Below, in pieces: positions 24,371 to 35,285 of a DNA stretch of 64,000 nt; position 1 is the stretch's first letter; each line of letters starts with the position of its first letter. The stretch is from Symbiodinium natans. Taxonomy: Eukaryota > Sar > Dinophyceae > Suessiales > Symbiodiniaceae. The stretch lies in the NCBI GenBank assembly GCA_905221605.1, contig CAJNDS010000428.1:62001-126000 (forward strand), read 5' to 3'. Position numbers and translations under genes: made by a program. The notes below the pieces were generated by a model, which saw only the letters and a program-made list of their open reading frames with translations, searched no databases and was not told the DNA's origin.

Positions 24371-26194
24371 AAATTAATTCAAAAGATGAACTGTTTCATT
24401 GTCAAAAATGTTAGAAGGTTGTGTTGCAAGAATAGAGGTACTGGAAGAGAAAGAAAAAATAACATTTTCAAAAGCACTACAAGAAAGTAGAGTGTTCTTT
24501 TTTTGAACCGTCGCCTCTTCACTGCATCAGCAGCGCAGTACGCCGTCCTTGTGGGTCTTAACACTGGAGGTGAAACAGTCGCAGGCGCGAAAACCAGTCC
24601 GGCCACATGGAGCTGGATCTTGTTCCCTTTGGCAAAGGGGCTTCGAAGCCTTTGAAGACTTCGAAGCCAAAGGATCGAAGGGGGAGGGCAGAGAGGGAGA
24701 CGTAAAGGTCTGAAGGCTTTGAAGGGAACGAAGACTTCGAAGAGGCCCGTTTTTGGTGCCCAGAATTGAGCTGCTTTTGGAACCCATTTAAGTTTAATAA
24801 CAATTGAAATCAACTTATAGACAAACTTGGCTGGACTTGTCTTCAGCTGGCATTGTTCGCGTGCAATCTTTTCTCGCACAGTGGAGTTCACTTTGGCTTC
24901 CCACCTTTTGAAGTGATTTCTTGCCCTCTTTTTGTGTTTCCAAATCACACACCTTTTCACACAACAACACACATCACATGACACACACAAAACACCAATG
25001 AAAAAACAAGGTAAACACACATAAACACTTGCAAAGTTATTGTTTTTTTTGTATTTGGTGTGACTATTAAGACTCCATGCGTTTCCACTCTTTAACATAC
25101 TGAAAATTTTCTTGCACACTAATCAAAGACATGCACCCGCAAACCACCCACTTTGCAACCAATGCTCACATACACACACATCCACAGAAAAACAGCCGAA
25201 ACCACAAAATGCACATTCTTTGCAGCACTACACCAGTGCTCGTCACTTAAAGTGGAAAACGTATCACAGCTCTCCAACTTGCCAGCTCGGCTGAAAAAAA
25301 ATACCTTTAAGTTACGAAAACTCCACAAGAGTGTTTCCTACAAGGCAAAACGTTCCTGCACTGCTGATCGTACTCAGGCACCTGGAAAAACTTTAAAAGC
25401 TGAGCAGACTCCAAGCTATGCACACAAAACTGCAAACTGCAAAACTCACCGTGTCGCACCCTTACAGGATAACGCACAGTTCTCGAACTTCTACATAAAG
25501 AGCCACAACAGCAGACAGCAGGCACAGCAACAGAGACCTGAAAGCACCATTTTGAGGCACAACACAGACAGCAGGGCAATGGAACCTGAAAGGCACAAAA
25601 CTTGGTACAGCATGGTGTTTCCAGCTGGGAAAATGTTAAATTTCCAGTTGGAGGCAAGAACTTTATTCCATCAGAACATTGTTTTTGTGAAAGTTCCTGT
25701 CTAAGAACATGTTAACTTTGTTGTCCTGCATGCTGGCTCAGGGTTGTGTGAATGCAGTTGTAGGAACTTCTGGAAGCTGTAGAAGTGACTGTGGTAAAAG
25801 TGTGAGGACTTGGGACCATGCCTGAGGCATTTGCCAGCGTGTTGGGGAAATTGCTCCGGGCAACTTCTAATGCGGGATTCAGCATCCAGCATGAGGTAAA
25901 CCCGCTTGTCTGACGTCCCAGGCCTTCCTAGGCATTTTATTCCAATCTGGCCGAACATATCCGAACATGAATGACATCGACGAACAGCCACGAAACCTGG
26001 AGAACGCTTTTGGAGGTTGCCGTGAACTACGTACACAGGCCCTCACAACAATGAACTTGACGGGTCCCCATCAGCGAGCCTGCCAGCACCCAAGGACATT
26101 CCGTGCCTTGAACAAAGAAGCAGCCGAACACGGACTCAGATTCAACTGTTCGCCCGCTTAGCTTGACGATCTTGGCCTCTCGGACTGCTGCAGA
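24371..26194. other. Host sequence without a recognised gene
   Basis: This is a moderately AT-rich stretch with simple-sequence runs (CA-rich 24950-25000 and 25170-25190, and a degenerate CTTCGAAG-type repeat at about 24630-24760). A 246-codon frame on the minus strand (24379-25119) is compositionally biased and shows no motif. Confidence 0.35.
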
Positions 26195-27126
26195 TCATGC
26201 ACACTTGGGGAGGTCACGGTCATGCGTCATGGCCTGGCGCAACTCATTGACATAGTTGTCGTCTATCAACGCCAGCCAGGAAGCAAGCACCTCGCACCAC
26301 CGATGGCACTCCTCTAGCTCTCTCCACGCCTTTTCCCATCGACACATTGTCGATGAGCGGCAACGCGGCAGAAACTTCTCTGCACGGTTACTTCCAACAT
26401 GCAGGTTCTGTGATGGCGCCGGTAGGAGCAGAAGCCTTTGCCGTGGGACTTCCAGCAGTTGCTGCACTTGAAGCACCCCAAATGGGTTGCTCACAGCTGC
26501 TAACAATGCTTCCTGCTCACGTCTCCTTCTCTCGTGGCCTCCATCTTTGCCACCAGAACTTGAAGTGTCTGTTGCTGATTCTGCATCATCACTTTTGCTG
26601 ACTCTGCATTATTTGAACATCTGCTGGAGTTGAGGGTCAAGTCCAACGATCGTGGCGGGTCCTCCCGCTGAACCAGAAGCTTCAGTGGTTGTGTTGGCGG
26701 TTGTTGCCCGTTCTGGGCACCACCGGGGCCAAACAAAGCTTCGTCATCTTCGTTGTCAGGCACAGGTCTCAAACATCGGTATTTCTCGAGACCTGCCCAA
26801 CTACACCTAAAGCAAGCAAAAAAAAACGTGAGATGGCGCTCTGGGGCATTTCGGGAGTTAATCACCTGGACGCTCGGCCGTGTCGGGGTGGCACCACGCA
26901 GACGCAGGATGTTGGCACAAGTCGTGCTTTCAGGGCCCAAGTGGCTGGCAGCCTTTGCTGGAAACCCAAAGCAAGCGCGCAAATTGCAACTCCATGGCGG
27001 CCAAGAGGGCACATAGCTGATCACGCAGAGTCCAAGTCTGCACGTGGCTCCCAGTTCAGGGCGTTCGAGTGCTCTCATGTAAGGGTCTTGTGATCGGCGG
27101 TTTCGAAGCGCACCGGCGTAGATCAA
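26195..27126 (-). pseudogene. Retroelement Gag-like remnant
   Basis: Two minus-strand frames join across a frameshift near 26510. The upstream one ends QNQQQTLQVLVAKMEATRE. The downstream one continues RRREQEALLAAVSNPF and then WEKAWRELEECHRWC and SWLALIDDNYVNELRQAM. Helical Gln/Glu-rich sequence followed by a W-x-x-L-I-D-(D/E)-x-[YF]-x-x-E-L-R motif resembles Gag-type regions I recall from dinoflagellate LTR elements. No protease, RT or LTR was found nearby. It could instead be a fragment of a host gene. Confidence 0.3.
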
Positions 27127-27545
27127 CTAAAACCGATCGTTCTGGCTACGATCCTGGAGCGCTCACCGCATGGGAATTACACAAAACCTAAACCCTGAAT
27201 CCTTACAGACTTCTGATGTCGGATTCTTTGGGTCCTAGTTGCTCCGCAAGGTACAGGTCGGAAGATCGAACTCAAGTGTGTCGAGACTCAGAAACAACGC
27301 GCCCTCGACGCCCGCTGTGTTTTGAAAGCCGGCCAAATCCTTGGAAGTGAAACGCTGGAGCCTGGCAATGCTGATGCAGCTTATCTGGGAGGATACGGCC
27401 TTTTGCATCAAGCCTCGTGGTGGAGTGCTCACGCCGGTTCGTTGGAACCTGCGAGCTTAGGTGCCGTGAACGGCTCAAGCGGTTCATGCACTTCTTCCCT
27501 CCGTATTGGCGATACTGATCGGCTGCGGCGACGTCCAACTTCTCA

Positions 27546-27550
27546 GTGTG
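27546..27550. repeat. Candidate target-site duplication, left (GTGTG)
   Basis: GTGTG directly abuts the first base of the left inverted repeat. The same five bases directly follow the right inverted repeat at 58441-58445. Extending to six bases breaks the match. The simple GT composition makes chance agreement possible. Confidence 0.6.
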
Positions 27551-28005
27551 AATAATATAGAAAGTAGGCTTATGGGGGGGGTTTTTTTTGAGCCAAAAAA
27601 GCGCTCCAAAACGCTCCAAAATGGCTCTATTAAGTGAGAGAGGTGTGAGAAGGTGTCCATTGCTAAAAAAAAAAACGCTCAACTTGGCTCCAAAACAGGA
27701 CCTTCAACCTGAGCAAGGAGAAGGTGTTCATTGCTGAAAAAAGCGCTCAACATGGCAAAAACAGCACCTTCGACCCGAGCAGGCTTATGGTTTTTTAAGC
27801 CAAAACGCTCAAAAAAAAAACGCTTTCTTCGACCGGAGCAGAATCGCAGCGCATGTATTTTTGGTGGAAAACGCTCAACTTGGCTCCAAAACAGTACCTC
27901 AACCTGAGTAAGTCTGCAGGGAGAAAGGTTTTAAAGCGGAAAAAAACGCTCAACTTCGCTGCAAAACCAGTCCCTTCTTGTCAAAAAACGGCCCATTTAT
28001 GATTC

Positions 28006-28080
28006 AATAATGACTCAATAATGACTCAATAATGATTCAAGATGGACTCAATCATGACTCAAATGATTCAATAATGACAC
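28006..28080. promoter_or_regulatory. 11-bp repeat with TGACTCA sites
   Basis: Units of CAATAATGACT and close variants repeat with an 11-bp period and contain three TGACTCA heptamers, the consensus for AP-1/GCN4-type bZIP proteins. The mirror copy is in the right inverted repeat near 57918-57992. Function as a binding array is inferred only. Confidence 0.3.
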
Positions 28081-28739
28081 AACAATGCAGGGCAGCAGTG
28101 GCAGGGCAGCAGAGCGGAGTGGCAGCAGTGGCAGGGCAGCAGGGTGGAGGGCAGGGCAGCAGTGGCAGGGCAGCGGTGTGGCGGAGTGGCAGGGCAGCAG
28201 TGGCAGGGCAGCAGGGCGGAGTGGCAGGGCAGCAGCAGTGATAGGGCAGCAGGGCGGAGTGGCAGAGCAGCAGCAGCAGAGTGGCAGAGGGGCTGCAAAG
28301 GTGGCAGGGCAAGCTGTGGCAAGGTAGAGTCGCCACAAGGTCGCCACAGGTCGCCACTGGGTCGCCACAGGGTCGCCACACGGTCGCCACTGATTCCGGA
28401 GTTCGCTCGATTTGATTCCGGGGCTCACTCGGTTTGATTCCGGCAGGGCAGCAGTGGCAGGGCAGCAGGGCAGCAGTGGCGGCAGGGCGGAATAGTAGCG
28501 GAATGGCAGAGCAGCAGGGCGGAGTGGCAGAGGGTCACAGCAGCAGGGCGGAGGCAGAGCAGCAGTGGCAGAGGCATGGCAGCAGTGCGGAGCGGGCAGG
28601 GTGGCAAGAGCAGTTGCATGGCAGCAGCAGTGCGGAGCGGGCAGCAGTGGCAGAGTGGCATGGCAGCAGCACGGAGCGGGCAGGCAGTGGCAGAGTGCAA
28701 TGCAGTGTGGCGGAGTGGCAGGGCAGCAGGGGCAGCAGT

Positions 28740-28838
28740 TGGAGAGCACACAGGTCGCCACAGGGTCGCCACAGGGTCGCCACAGGGTCGCCACAGGGTC
28801 GCCACAGGGTCGCCACAGGGTCGCCACTAGGTCGCCAC
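28740..28838. repeat. 11-bp satellite GGGTCGCCACA in the TIR
   Basis: Eight to nine head-to-tail units of GGGTCGCCACA are present, with a second shorter block at 28326-28392 and a third at 29285-29372. The inverted counterparts lie in the right TIR at about 57100-57182 and 57600-57660. Confidence 0.85.
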
Positions 28839-29071
28839 TCGGTTTGATTCCGGGGCTCACTCGGTTTGATTCCGGGCTGGCAGGCAGCAGTGGCAGGGCA
28901 GCAGTGGCAGGGCAGTGGCAGGGCAGCAGTGGCAGGGCAGCTTAGGCGGAATAGCAGTGGCAGGGCAGCAGCGGCAGGGCGGAGGCAGGGCGGCAGTGGC
29001 GGTGTGGCAGGGCAGCAGTGCAGAGTGGGGGTGGTAGGGCAGCAGTGGCAGGGCAGCAGTGGCAGGGCAGC

Positions 29072-29438
29072 AGTGGCAGCGTCGCGTTGTAACCGCGTTG
29101 TAATCGCGTTGTGACCGCGTTGCGACCGCGTTGTGACCGCGTTGTGACCGCGTTGTGACCGCGTTGTGACCGCGTTGCAGGCAATGACAAGGCAGCAGTG
29201 GCATGGCAGCAGGGCGGAGGCAGGGCAGCAGGGCGGAGGCAGGGCAGCACTGGCAGGGCAGCAGTGTGGCGGAGTGGCAGGGCAGGGTCGCCAAAAGGTC
29301 GCCACAGGTCGCCACTGGGTCGCCACAGGTCGCCACTGGGTCGCCACAGGGTCGCCGCAGGGTCGCCACTAGGTCGCCCTCGCAGACCCCAAGTATCTCT
29401 GTTCTGAGACGCTGCTTGCGAATCGACCGTCAGCGTCG
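29072..29438. repeat. Left-end-only satellite tract before the integrase
   Basis: This stretch has no counterpart at the right end. It begins with about nine units of the 11-bp repeat GTTGTGACCGC (about 29079-29178), returns to GGCAGGGCAGCAGT-type sequence, and ends in another GTCGCCACAGG block. The integrase start codon follows 60-70 bp later. Confidence 0.8.
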
Positions 29439-30515
29439 ATGGGATCAGACCCGGCGCTAAAGAAAGAGAGACGTGAAAAGATGGCTGAAGCCGATAGAAG
29501 ACGTGAGATCATCAGGCAGGTCTACACGAACCCTAGGACAGGTTTCGGGAACCTAGATCAAACTCTGCGGCAGGCTAGAGCTCGCGATCAAACAATCAGC
29601 CGAGGTGACGTGCGCCTGTTTCTTAACAACCTCATCGTGCGCCAAGACAGACCCGAAAGAGGGCACAACGGTTTCGTGCCTCCAGAGCCGATGTTTCAGC
29701 TGCAAGTGGACCTCGCTGATATGACGGCTTTCGCCCAAGGTCCGTACAAGTACATGCTCGTAGCGATCGACACTTTCAGCAAGAAGCTAACGGCAATACC
29801 AATGGCCAACAAAGACGCTGCCACCGCATCCAGAGCATGGGATCAAGTTGTCAAGGATCTCGGCATACCGCTAACGGTTTACAGCGATGACGGCAGCGAG
29901 TTCAAGCGTGAATTCAAGCAGAAGCTGGACTACTTCGACATCGACAAAGTAGTTTCTAGGGGGCATGCTACGGTAGTCGAACGAGCCATCAGGACCCTCA
30001 AAGAAGCACTCATCCGCAGGCTTACAGAAGGAGTGGGCAAAAGGAACCAATGGCATCTATTGCTACCCGATATCCTAGCGCAGTACAATGAAAACCCTCA
30101 CTCGACCACAGGCTACGCTCCAGACAAAGTGTATTACGATCCTGAAACTGCGGACAAGGCCTTGACCAGGATGAAGCGCAACGTCAAGATGAACGCGGGA
30201 CCGAGGCCTCAAATAGCGGTCGGAGATTTAGTTCGGGTTAGGGTTAAACCTATCGAGAGTAGGGGCGCTTACAGGGTTACGGAAGTAGCCTGGAGCGAAC
30301 GAGTCTACAGAATCGCCAGAATCGAAAACACAGACGGCGGACCCTACTTCTTCCTCGAGGGCTGGACCGGAGATAAGCTCGTGCGACGAGACCTGAGGAA
30401 AGTGGACTCCGAGGATCAAAGACGCAGATTCCCCATGCAATCGAGAGAGCAACGTGGAAGACAAGCCGCGCAAAACCGCAGACTACCCGCCCCGGGTCCC
30501 ATCGCTCCACCCTGA
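29439..30515 (+). CDS. DDE (rve-type) integrase
   Basis: The 358-residue protein is of the retroviral-type integrase used by Polinton/Maverick elements to insert the linear genome into host DNA. The core runs from about residue 85 to 235. The catalytic triad candidates are D91 in FQLQVDLADM, D150 in VYSDDGSEF and E181 in TVVERAIRTLKEAL. The NENPHSTTGYAP motif follows, as in this family. A basic beta-rich C-terminal region (VGDLVRVRV, then YRIARIE) corresponds to the SH3/chromo-like DNA-binding tail. No HHCC zinc finger is visible at the N-terminus. ATG at 29439 is the first in frame; Met15 (29481) is an alternative. It is the outermost gene, reading inward from the left TIR. Confidence 0.9.
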   Translation: MGSDPALKKERREKMAEADRRREIIRQVYTNPRTGFGNLDQTLRQARARDQTISRGDVRLFLNNLIVRQDRPERGHNGFVPPEPMFQLQVDLADMTAFAQGPYKYMLVAIDTFSKKLTAIPMANKDAATASRAWDQVVKDLGIPLTVYSDDGSEFKREFKQKLDYFDIDKVVSRGHATVVERAIRTLKEALIRRLTEGVGKRNQWHLLLPDILAQYNENPHSTTGYAPDKVYYDPETADKALTRMKRNVKMNAGPRPQIAVGDLVRVRVKPIESRGAYRVTEVAWSERVYRIARIENTDGGPYFFLEGWTGDKLVRRDLRKVDSEDQRRRFPMQSREQRGRQAAQNRRLPAPGPIAPP

Positions 30516-30539
30516 AACTAAGCGCCGAGCCTCAAAGCG

Positions 30540-30833
30540 ATGTGGAAGAAGTCGAGAATGCCTGCCGATGCGAAACAGCTCCGACATGCTCAGAAAGCGT
30601 GGCAGATGATATCGCTCGACGACGAGCTCAAGCAACGATCAAGCGCGGTCCTGGGCTTAGCCGCTCGCCATCTATCAAAGGAAGAACTCTATTTTCACGC
30701 CTTCCTCTCAGCGGTGCCCATCTGGAGGGTAGTTTCTGTAGCACATCTCGCCCAAGCAGCGGACATGCATGTTCCCGGCGCGACGTTCGCACGCGGGCAA
30801 CGCGTCAATGCGAGCAAGGGGAAATTAACTTGA
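30540..30833 (+). CDS. Hypothetical small protein
   Basis: This is a 97-codon frame starting 25 bp after the integrase stop, in the same direction. It has a basic N-terminus and a helical middle (SAVLGLAARHLSKEEL). It matches no family I recognise. A second frame overlaps it (30542-30865), so coding status is uncertain. Position suggests co-transcription with the integrase if real. Confidence 0.25.
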   Translation: MWKKSRMPADAKQLRHAQKAWQMISLDDELKQRSSAVLGLAARHLSKEELYFHAFLSAVPIWRVVSVAHLAQAADMHVPGATFARGQRVNASKGKLT

Positions 30834-30979
30834 CAAACCCTTTACGCCCCCTAAACCCGACCTAACTTTCAGGAAGGCTCGCAAAAAAAGCATCACCTGC
30901 TCGAACTCCTGTACGGCGCTGAAAAGGCTTTGAGTTATCCGACTGTTCTACTCGGAAACCCCTGTACAACTAAAACTCT

Positions 30980-33900
30980 TCAGGACGATCGGAGGTAACT
31001 GGTGTTGTGCAACTTGCCCTTGAACTGCCCATCGCTCATCCTCTCGCGATGCAAGAAGCCAACCTCGCCATCCACGAAGCCGAGGATGTGGTTCATCAGG
31101 TGGAAGGCCGCCACATCGGAGCGCCCCTCGAAGCCGCGCTCGCCTCTTTGCAGCGCCGCCCAGCACGCTGCCCAGACGTCGTTGTTCTTGAAGTGCCCGA
31201 GCGGTCTGGAGCGATGCGAGTCGAGCTGCCAAGCCTTCGTGTTCAGTGCTGTGAGGCCTCGCTTCTGGATCTGCACGACCTCGTTCACGTGATGGCGACA
31301 GCCCAGGCGACAGAACTCGACCTTGTGCTCGCCACCGCTCTCCAAGATGGCTTTGTAAAGGTCGTGGTCCAGCTTCTTGCGCTCGCTCTTCGGAACGCCC
31401 TTGGCCCGCTCCTTGCTCTCGCCTTCTGTCTTGGAAAGCGAGTACATCTTCGGCGCCAGACCGACCCACTCGACGCCGTAGTGAGGAGCCAACTCGTCCG
31501 AGAAGTTGCCGAGCTCGCCAGCGCGACGAAGCGCCAGCTCTCGACTTTCCTCACACAACGGAGCCAGGTGCTCCTTCAGAGCGTCGCCCTTCGCATCGCC
31601 GGCCACGTCGAAGAAAGGAGCGGCGCCTCGCAAGTTGGCCTTAGCCAAGGCGATCTTCGGGTCTTGATCACTGAAGATCTGCAGGACGCTGCTGTCGGTG
31701 TCCCCACCAAGCCATCTCACGCGGCTCTGTTCGGGCTTCATGTCGCTCGAGTCATCCGCCGGGTCGATGCTCTTGAGAAGATCTCCGTCGAAAACACGGC
31801 GGATCCCGTAGTGCGCCTTCATCATCAGCAAGCGTGACTCCTCCAGCACCTTCCACCCTCCTTGGAGAAACGATCTCAAGACCTTCGCGTTGCCGGCCTT
31901 CTGCACATCGACGAAGGCCAAGAAAGCATGCTCCTCCACGATCTGCGGGTGGATGTCGAGCATGGCGGGCCCAGATGCGGCCTTTTGGAACTTCATGCCG
32001 TCTGTGTACACACGGGTGGTTCGAAAGCTTTCTTGGTTTTGCACCATTTTACCGTATTGCACATTGCCCGTGAGTTTTTGAACTTCCGCCTGCAGCTTGC
32101 GGCCGCTCTTCTTGTACTCACGACGGGTCTCCACGGTCTGGCGAACAAAGCTCCTCATGAATGCCCTGCAGCGAAAGACCACGCAGCTGCTAAAATCGAA
32201 GATTCGAACGTGGAGGTGCTCGGCGATGAACTTGAGGTAACGGATGTCCACTCCTTCCCTGACGTGCTTCCCCAGGTAAGGAACCAACTTAGGAGTCTCC
32301 GACACGACCTGGCCTTCCTGGATGAGAGACTGCGTGTAAGGACTGAGCTGCGATCTCTTCACGGGCATCTTGCAGACAGGAGCCCAATCAACGCAAGAGT
32401 GGCGAAACCAGGGAACATCGTACGTCACCTCGACCATGTAGCAAGCCTCCTCGTCGTCCCGTTCGTAGTCCACACGGTCAAAGAGCACGTCGAGGTAGCG
32501 CAGCCTCTCCTTCCTGGACGTGGGCAGCTCGACCCACTGACCGCCGTCGACTGGTAACGGCTTCTCCATGATGGAAGGATACATGCTGTTCACGTCGTAG
32601 AAGAGAATCCACGACTGCTCTCGAGCGGGATCGAAATCAGGCAGCATAGGGTGGTTGGCCGCAGCAAACGGCTGAGCGATGTGCCCGAGGCCTCCTCTGA
32701 TGTTCGCTTTGGTCAGCTCGTACACCCTCCGATCGGTCATGAGCCCGAGACCGAGTTCCTGACGAGGGCAGCACTTCCGCAGCATGGCGTCGTGACTCGC
32801 CGATGCGTGCGTGACGTACTGACAAGGGTCGAGCTGGAAGTGCTCCCAAAACGTGTCTCGATACCGCTCCATCACATCTCCCAATGCGAGGTCTGTCTGC
32901 AAATACGTGTCGTGAAATGCACCGAAGCTTTCGAACGAAGAACTCGACGATCTGCTTGACGGTCTCATATTTCTCCTCGGAGCACGCCTCGCCGGTGAGC
33001 GAGTTGTCGTAGGCCTCGCGAGGAAGCAAAGCAGGCCACGACCAACAAGCCGGATCGCAAAGAGCGTCGAATGGCATCGGTATTTTTTTGAGCAGCAACT
33101 CCCAAACCTTGGCCCGACGCTCGGACGTGCTCAGCTCCGCCTCCGCGAAGATGGGGTGGCGATGCGCCAACAGGGGAAACGCCTCGCTGGGATTCGAGCA
33201 GCTCGCCTTGCAGTCTTCGATCAAAGAGGCCAAGCTCGTCGGGAAAACGTTCAAGGAGTCGAGGAAACGCAGCGGTCCGAAAGACAGCATCAAACACTTC
33301 TCCCCGCTTTTCACCAGAGCGCCCAGCTTGATTTTGGAAAGGTCGCAACGCCAGGGATCGTAGCAGGTGTCGTCGTCCTCCTCCTCCTCGTTAACATCGC
33401 CCGAATCATCCGCTGATTCCGCTGCTCCTCCGAGGAGCGAGGCGATGTAGTCTTCGTTGCGCTCGTAACCCTTCTCGTGAGCCAGGAAGCGGAGCAAATA
33501 GTGAAAGTCGAACGAAGCCCCGTTGTGCATGTAGACGGGAATGCTTGTGGGCAGGCGTATCCCCAAGTTGCACGTGTTGCAAGCCGCGGCCTGGAACCTG
33601 CCAGTGCCGTGTTCGTGGTGGAGCACTTTGCGTTTGCTCCTGTCACTAACGTCGAACTGCACCCCGCAAATCTCGCACCTCTCGACGTAGTAGAAATGGC
33701 GTTGCAGCTCCTCCTGAGTCAGGCGACAGGGTGCGTTCGTGCGGATCCGCCACTCTCGGTACTCCTTGGCAAGCGCCAGAAGACAACGGAGGAAACACTC
33801 CACGATGCCAAACTCGCCAGACTCCTGGGTAGCCCGCTCTAGCCGGAGTCGATGTTCCGGGGGGATTTGGAAACCAGAGCGTCCGACGGCCATGTAGGCG

Positions 33901-35285
33901 AACGAGGCGACACGATCCTGTTTGGCTAGAACGTTCTGTCCGGAAAGAAGCTGAGGAGGCTTGGTGTTGAAGGTTTCGAAATCTGCGTAGCAAACACAGG
34001 GGTGGAAGGAAGCTGAAGGACCTGCTTTGTAGTGGAGAGTAGCGGTCTCTCTCCCCGGCATTTCCATCTTATCCGCCACACGTTTGCCCGGATCCTGCGA
34101 ACAAATCCTTCCAGACAAGTGCCTCCCGAGTGCCTCCGGACTCTTGAAGCTGGACATACATCGATGACACCTGTTCATGGAAACGTGGGTGTTCGGACGC
34201 TGGCTCTCCGGGAACGAGGAGCTGCGGCTGCTCGAGAGCATGTCGAAGTTATATATGAGGACGAAGTGGCCATCGTGAAGAAGTAGAAGCACCGTCCGCG
34301 TCGCCTGAGCCTCCGACGAAGGGGAGCGCACCGGCATGAGAAAGTAGAAGTTTTCATTTACCCACGGCACTCGCGACCACTGGTACACATAGATCTCCAC
34401 CAAGCCAGTGTTCCCCAGCTCAAACTTCTCGATGTCCTCGAAGGTAACGCCTTTTCCTCCCGGGAGCATGCTGAAGTCGATGATTTGTCCGTCCACATAA
34501 ACGGCGGCGGGATCCGAAAGTCGCATCCTCTTGCTAGGGCGTCCGCTCGCGAGGTTGTAGAAAGGCCGCCCTCTGCACTCGGAGACCTTTTTGCGATACT
34601 CATTGCCCCAATCGCGACAGCCCAGGAGATCGGCCATCACGCAGTAACGGAAACACAGGTTGTCGGCGTTCTTGGGGGACCAGAGCCCCTTCTTGCCGTG
34701 CTTCAAGAGCTCCGGCAACTCCTTCCAACAGCCTCCGGCGAAGTTCGCACCAGGCGCCGCAGGAAGCTGAGCGAGCTCCCGGCTCGGCGTCGTGAAGATC
34801 TGCATGTCGAGGATGCCTTCGAACTTCTGGAGCGAATTGTGGAACCTTGCGTGTTCCAGACGATCTTCAAGAGTCCTCCGAGCCAGAGTCACGATGTAAC
34901 GACGAAGCCTCTCGTCCGGATCAGCCAGCGGACGAACCAGCGAAGGCACGGTGGCGATGCGACGTTCGCTGTAAACGATCTCCCGCTCCCCAGTCGCGGG
35001 ATCCACGACTTCCTCCGAAAGGCGGATGCGCAGGATGATCTTGACCATGAAGGGAAGCTGTGTGACCAGCAGGTCCTGCAGAGAACCATACGCCCGTGTC
35101 AGACTCTCCACATTCAAGTACTGACCAGGCGGAGGATCCAAGAAGATTTGACGCATCCAGAAGGTGTTTTGCCGAGGATTCAAGCTTCGAACCCTAGCCG
35201 CTGCAGGAGGAGCCTCCACGACTCGAGGCTGGTCGAGAGGCACCGCCCTCTGATGGTTCATGAGCAGCAAGAAGGCTTCCGCCAT
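30980..35285 (-). CDS. polB: Protein-primed family-B DNA polymerase (pPolB), split by a 1-nt frameshift
   Basis: Replicative polymerase of the element, about 1,430 codons. The upstream frame (ATG at 35285) has a Polinton-type N-terminal module (KNADNLCFRYC near residue 206, FEDIEKFELGN near 282) and a zinc finger (C373, C376, H389, C395). It then has exonuclease motif I (YADFETF, D435/E437), the family's embedded Cys/His cluster (C537-C540, HHEHGTG, CNTC) and exonuclease motif II (HNGASFD, N588/D593). It reads correctly to EFFVR (about 32932). One extra A in the minus-strand run CGAAAG shifts the frame. The downstream frame continues SFGAFHDTYLQTD and holds motif A (YDVNSMYPSIM), motif B (KLTGNVQYGKM), motif C (GGDTDSS) and a KxY-type thumb motif (PKMYSLSK). 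All catalytic residues are present. The break could be an inactivating mutation, a sequencing error or, less likely, programmed +1 shifting. Confidence 0.92.

Larger units (their letters stand above)
27551..29071 (+). repeat. Left terminal inverted repeat
   Basis: It is the inverse of 56873-58440 with small indels. From outside inward it has an outer zone of degenerate repeats built on AACGCTCAACTTGGCTCC with polyA/T runs, an 11-bp TGACTCA-containing repeat (about 28006-28080), then a long GGCAGGGCAGCAGT-type low-complexity tract interrupted by two blocks of the 11-bp repeat GGGTCGCCACA. It carries no credible gene. All open frames in it are repeat-derived. Confidence 0.88.

Noticed and set aside
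24379-25119. 246-codon minus-strand frame
   Set aside because: Phe/Leu/Cys-biased reading of AT-rich and CA-rich simple sequence with no domain.
28048-28860. 270-codon Cys/Pro/Leu-rich minus frame (and similar frames at 28535-29347 and 56840-57921)
   Set aside because: These are translations of GGCAGGGCAGCAGT-type and GTCGCCACAGG low-complexity repeats in the TIRs and are open in several frames at once.
31007-31837. 276-codon plus-strand frame
   Set aside because: Antisense shadow of the polymerase C-terminal domain, which has the full set of catalytic motifs on the other strand.
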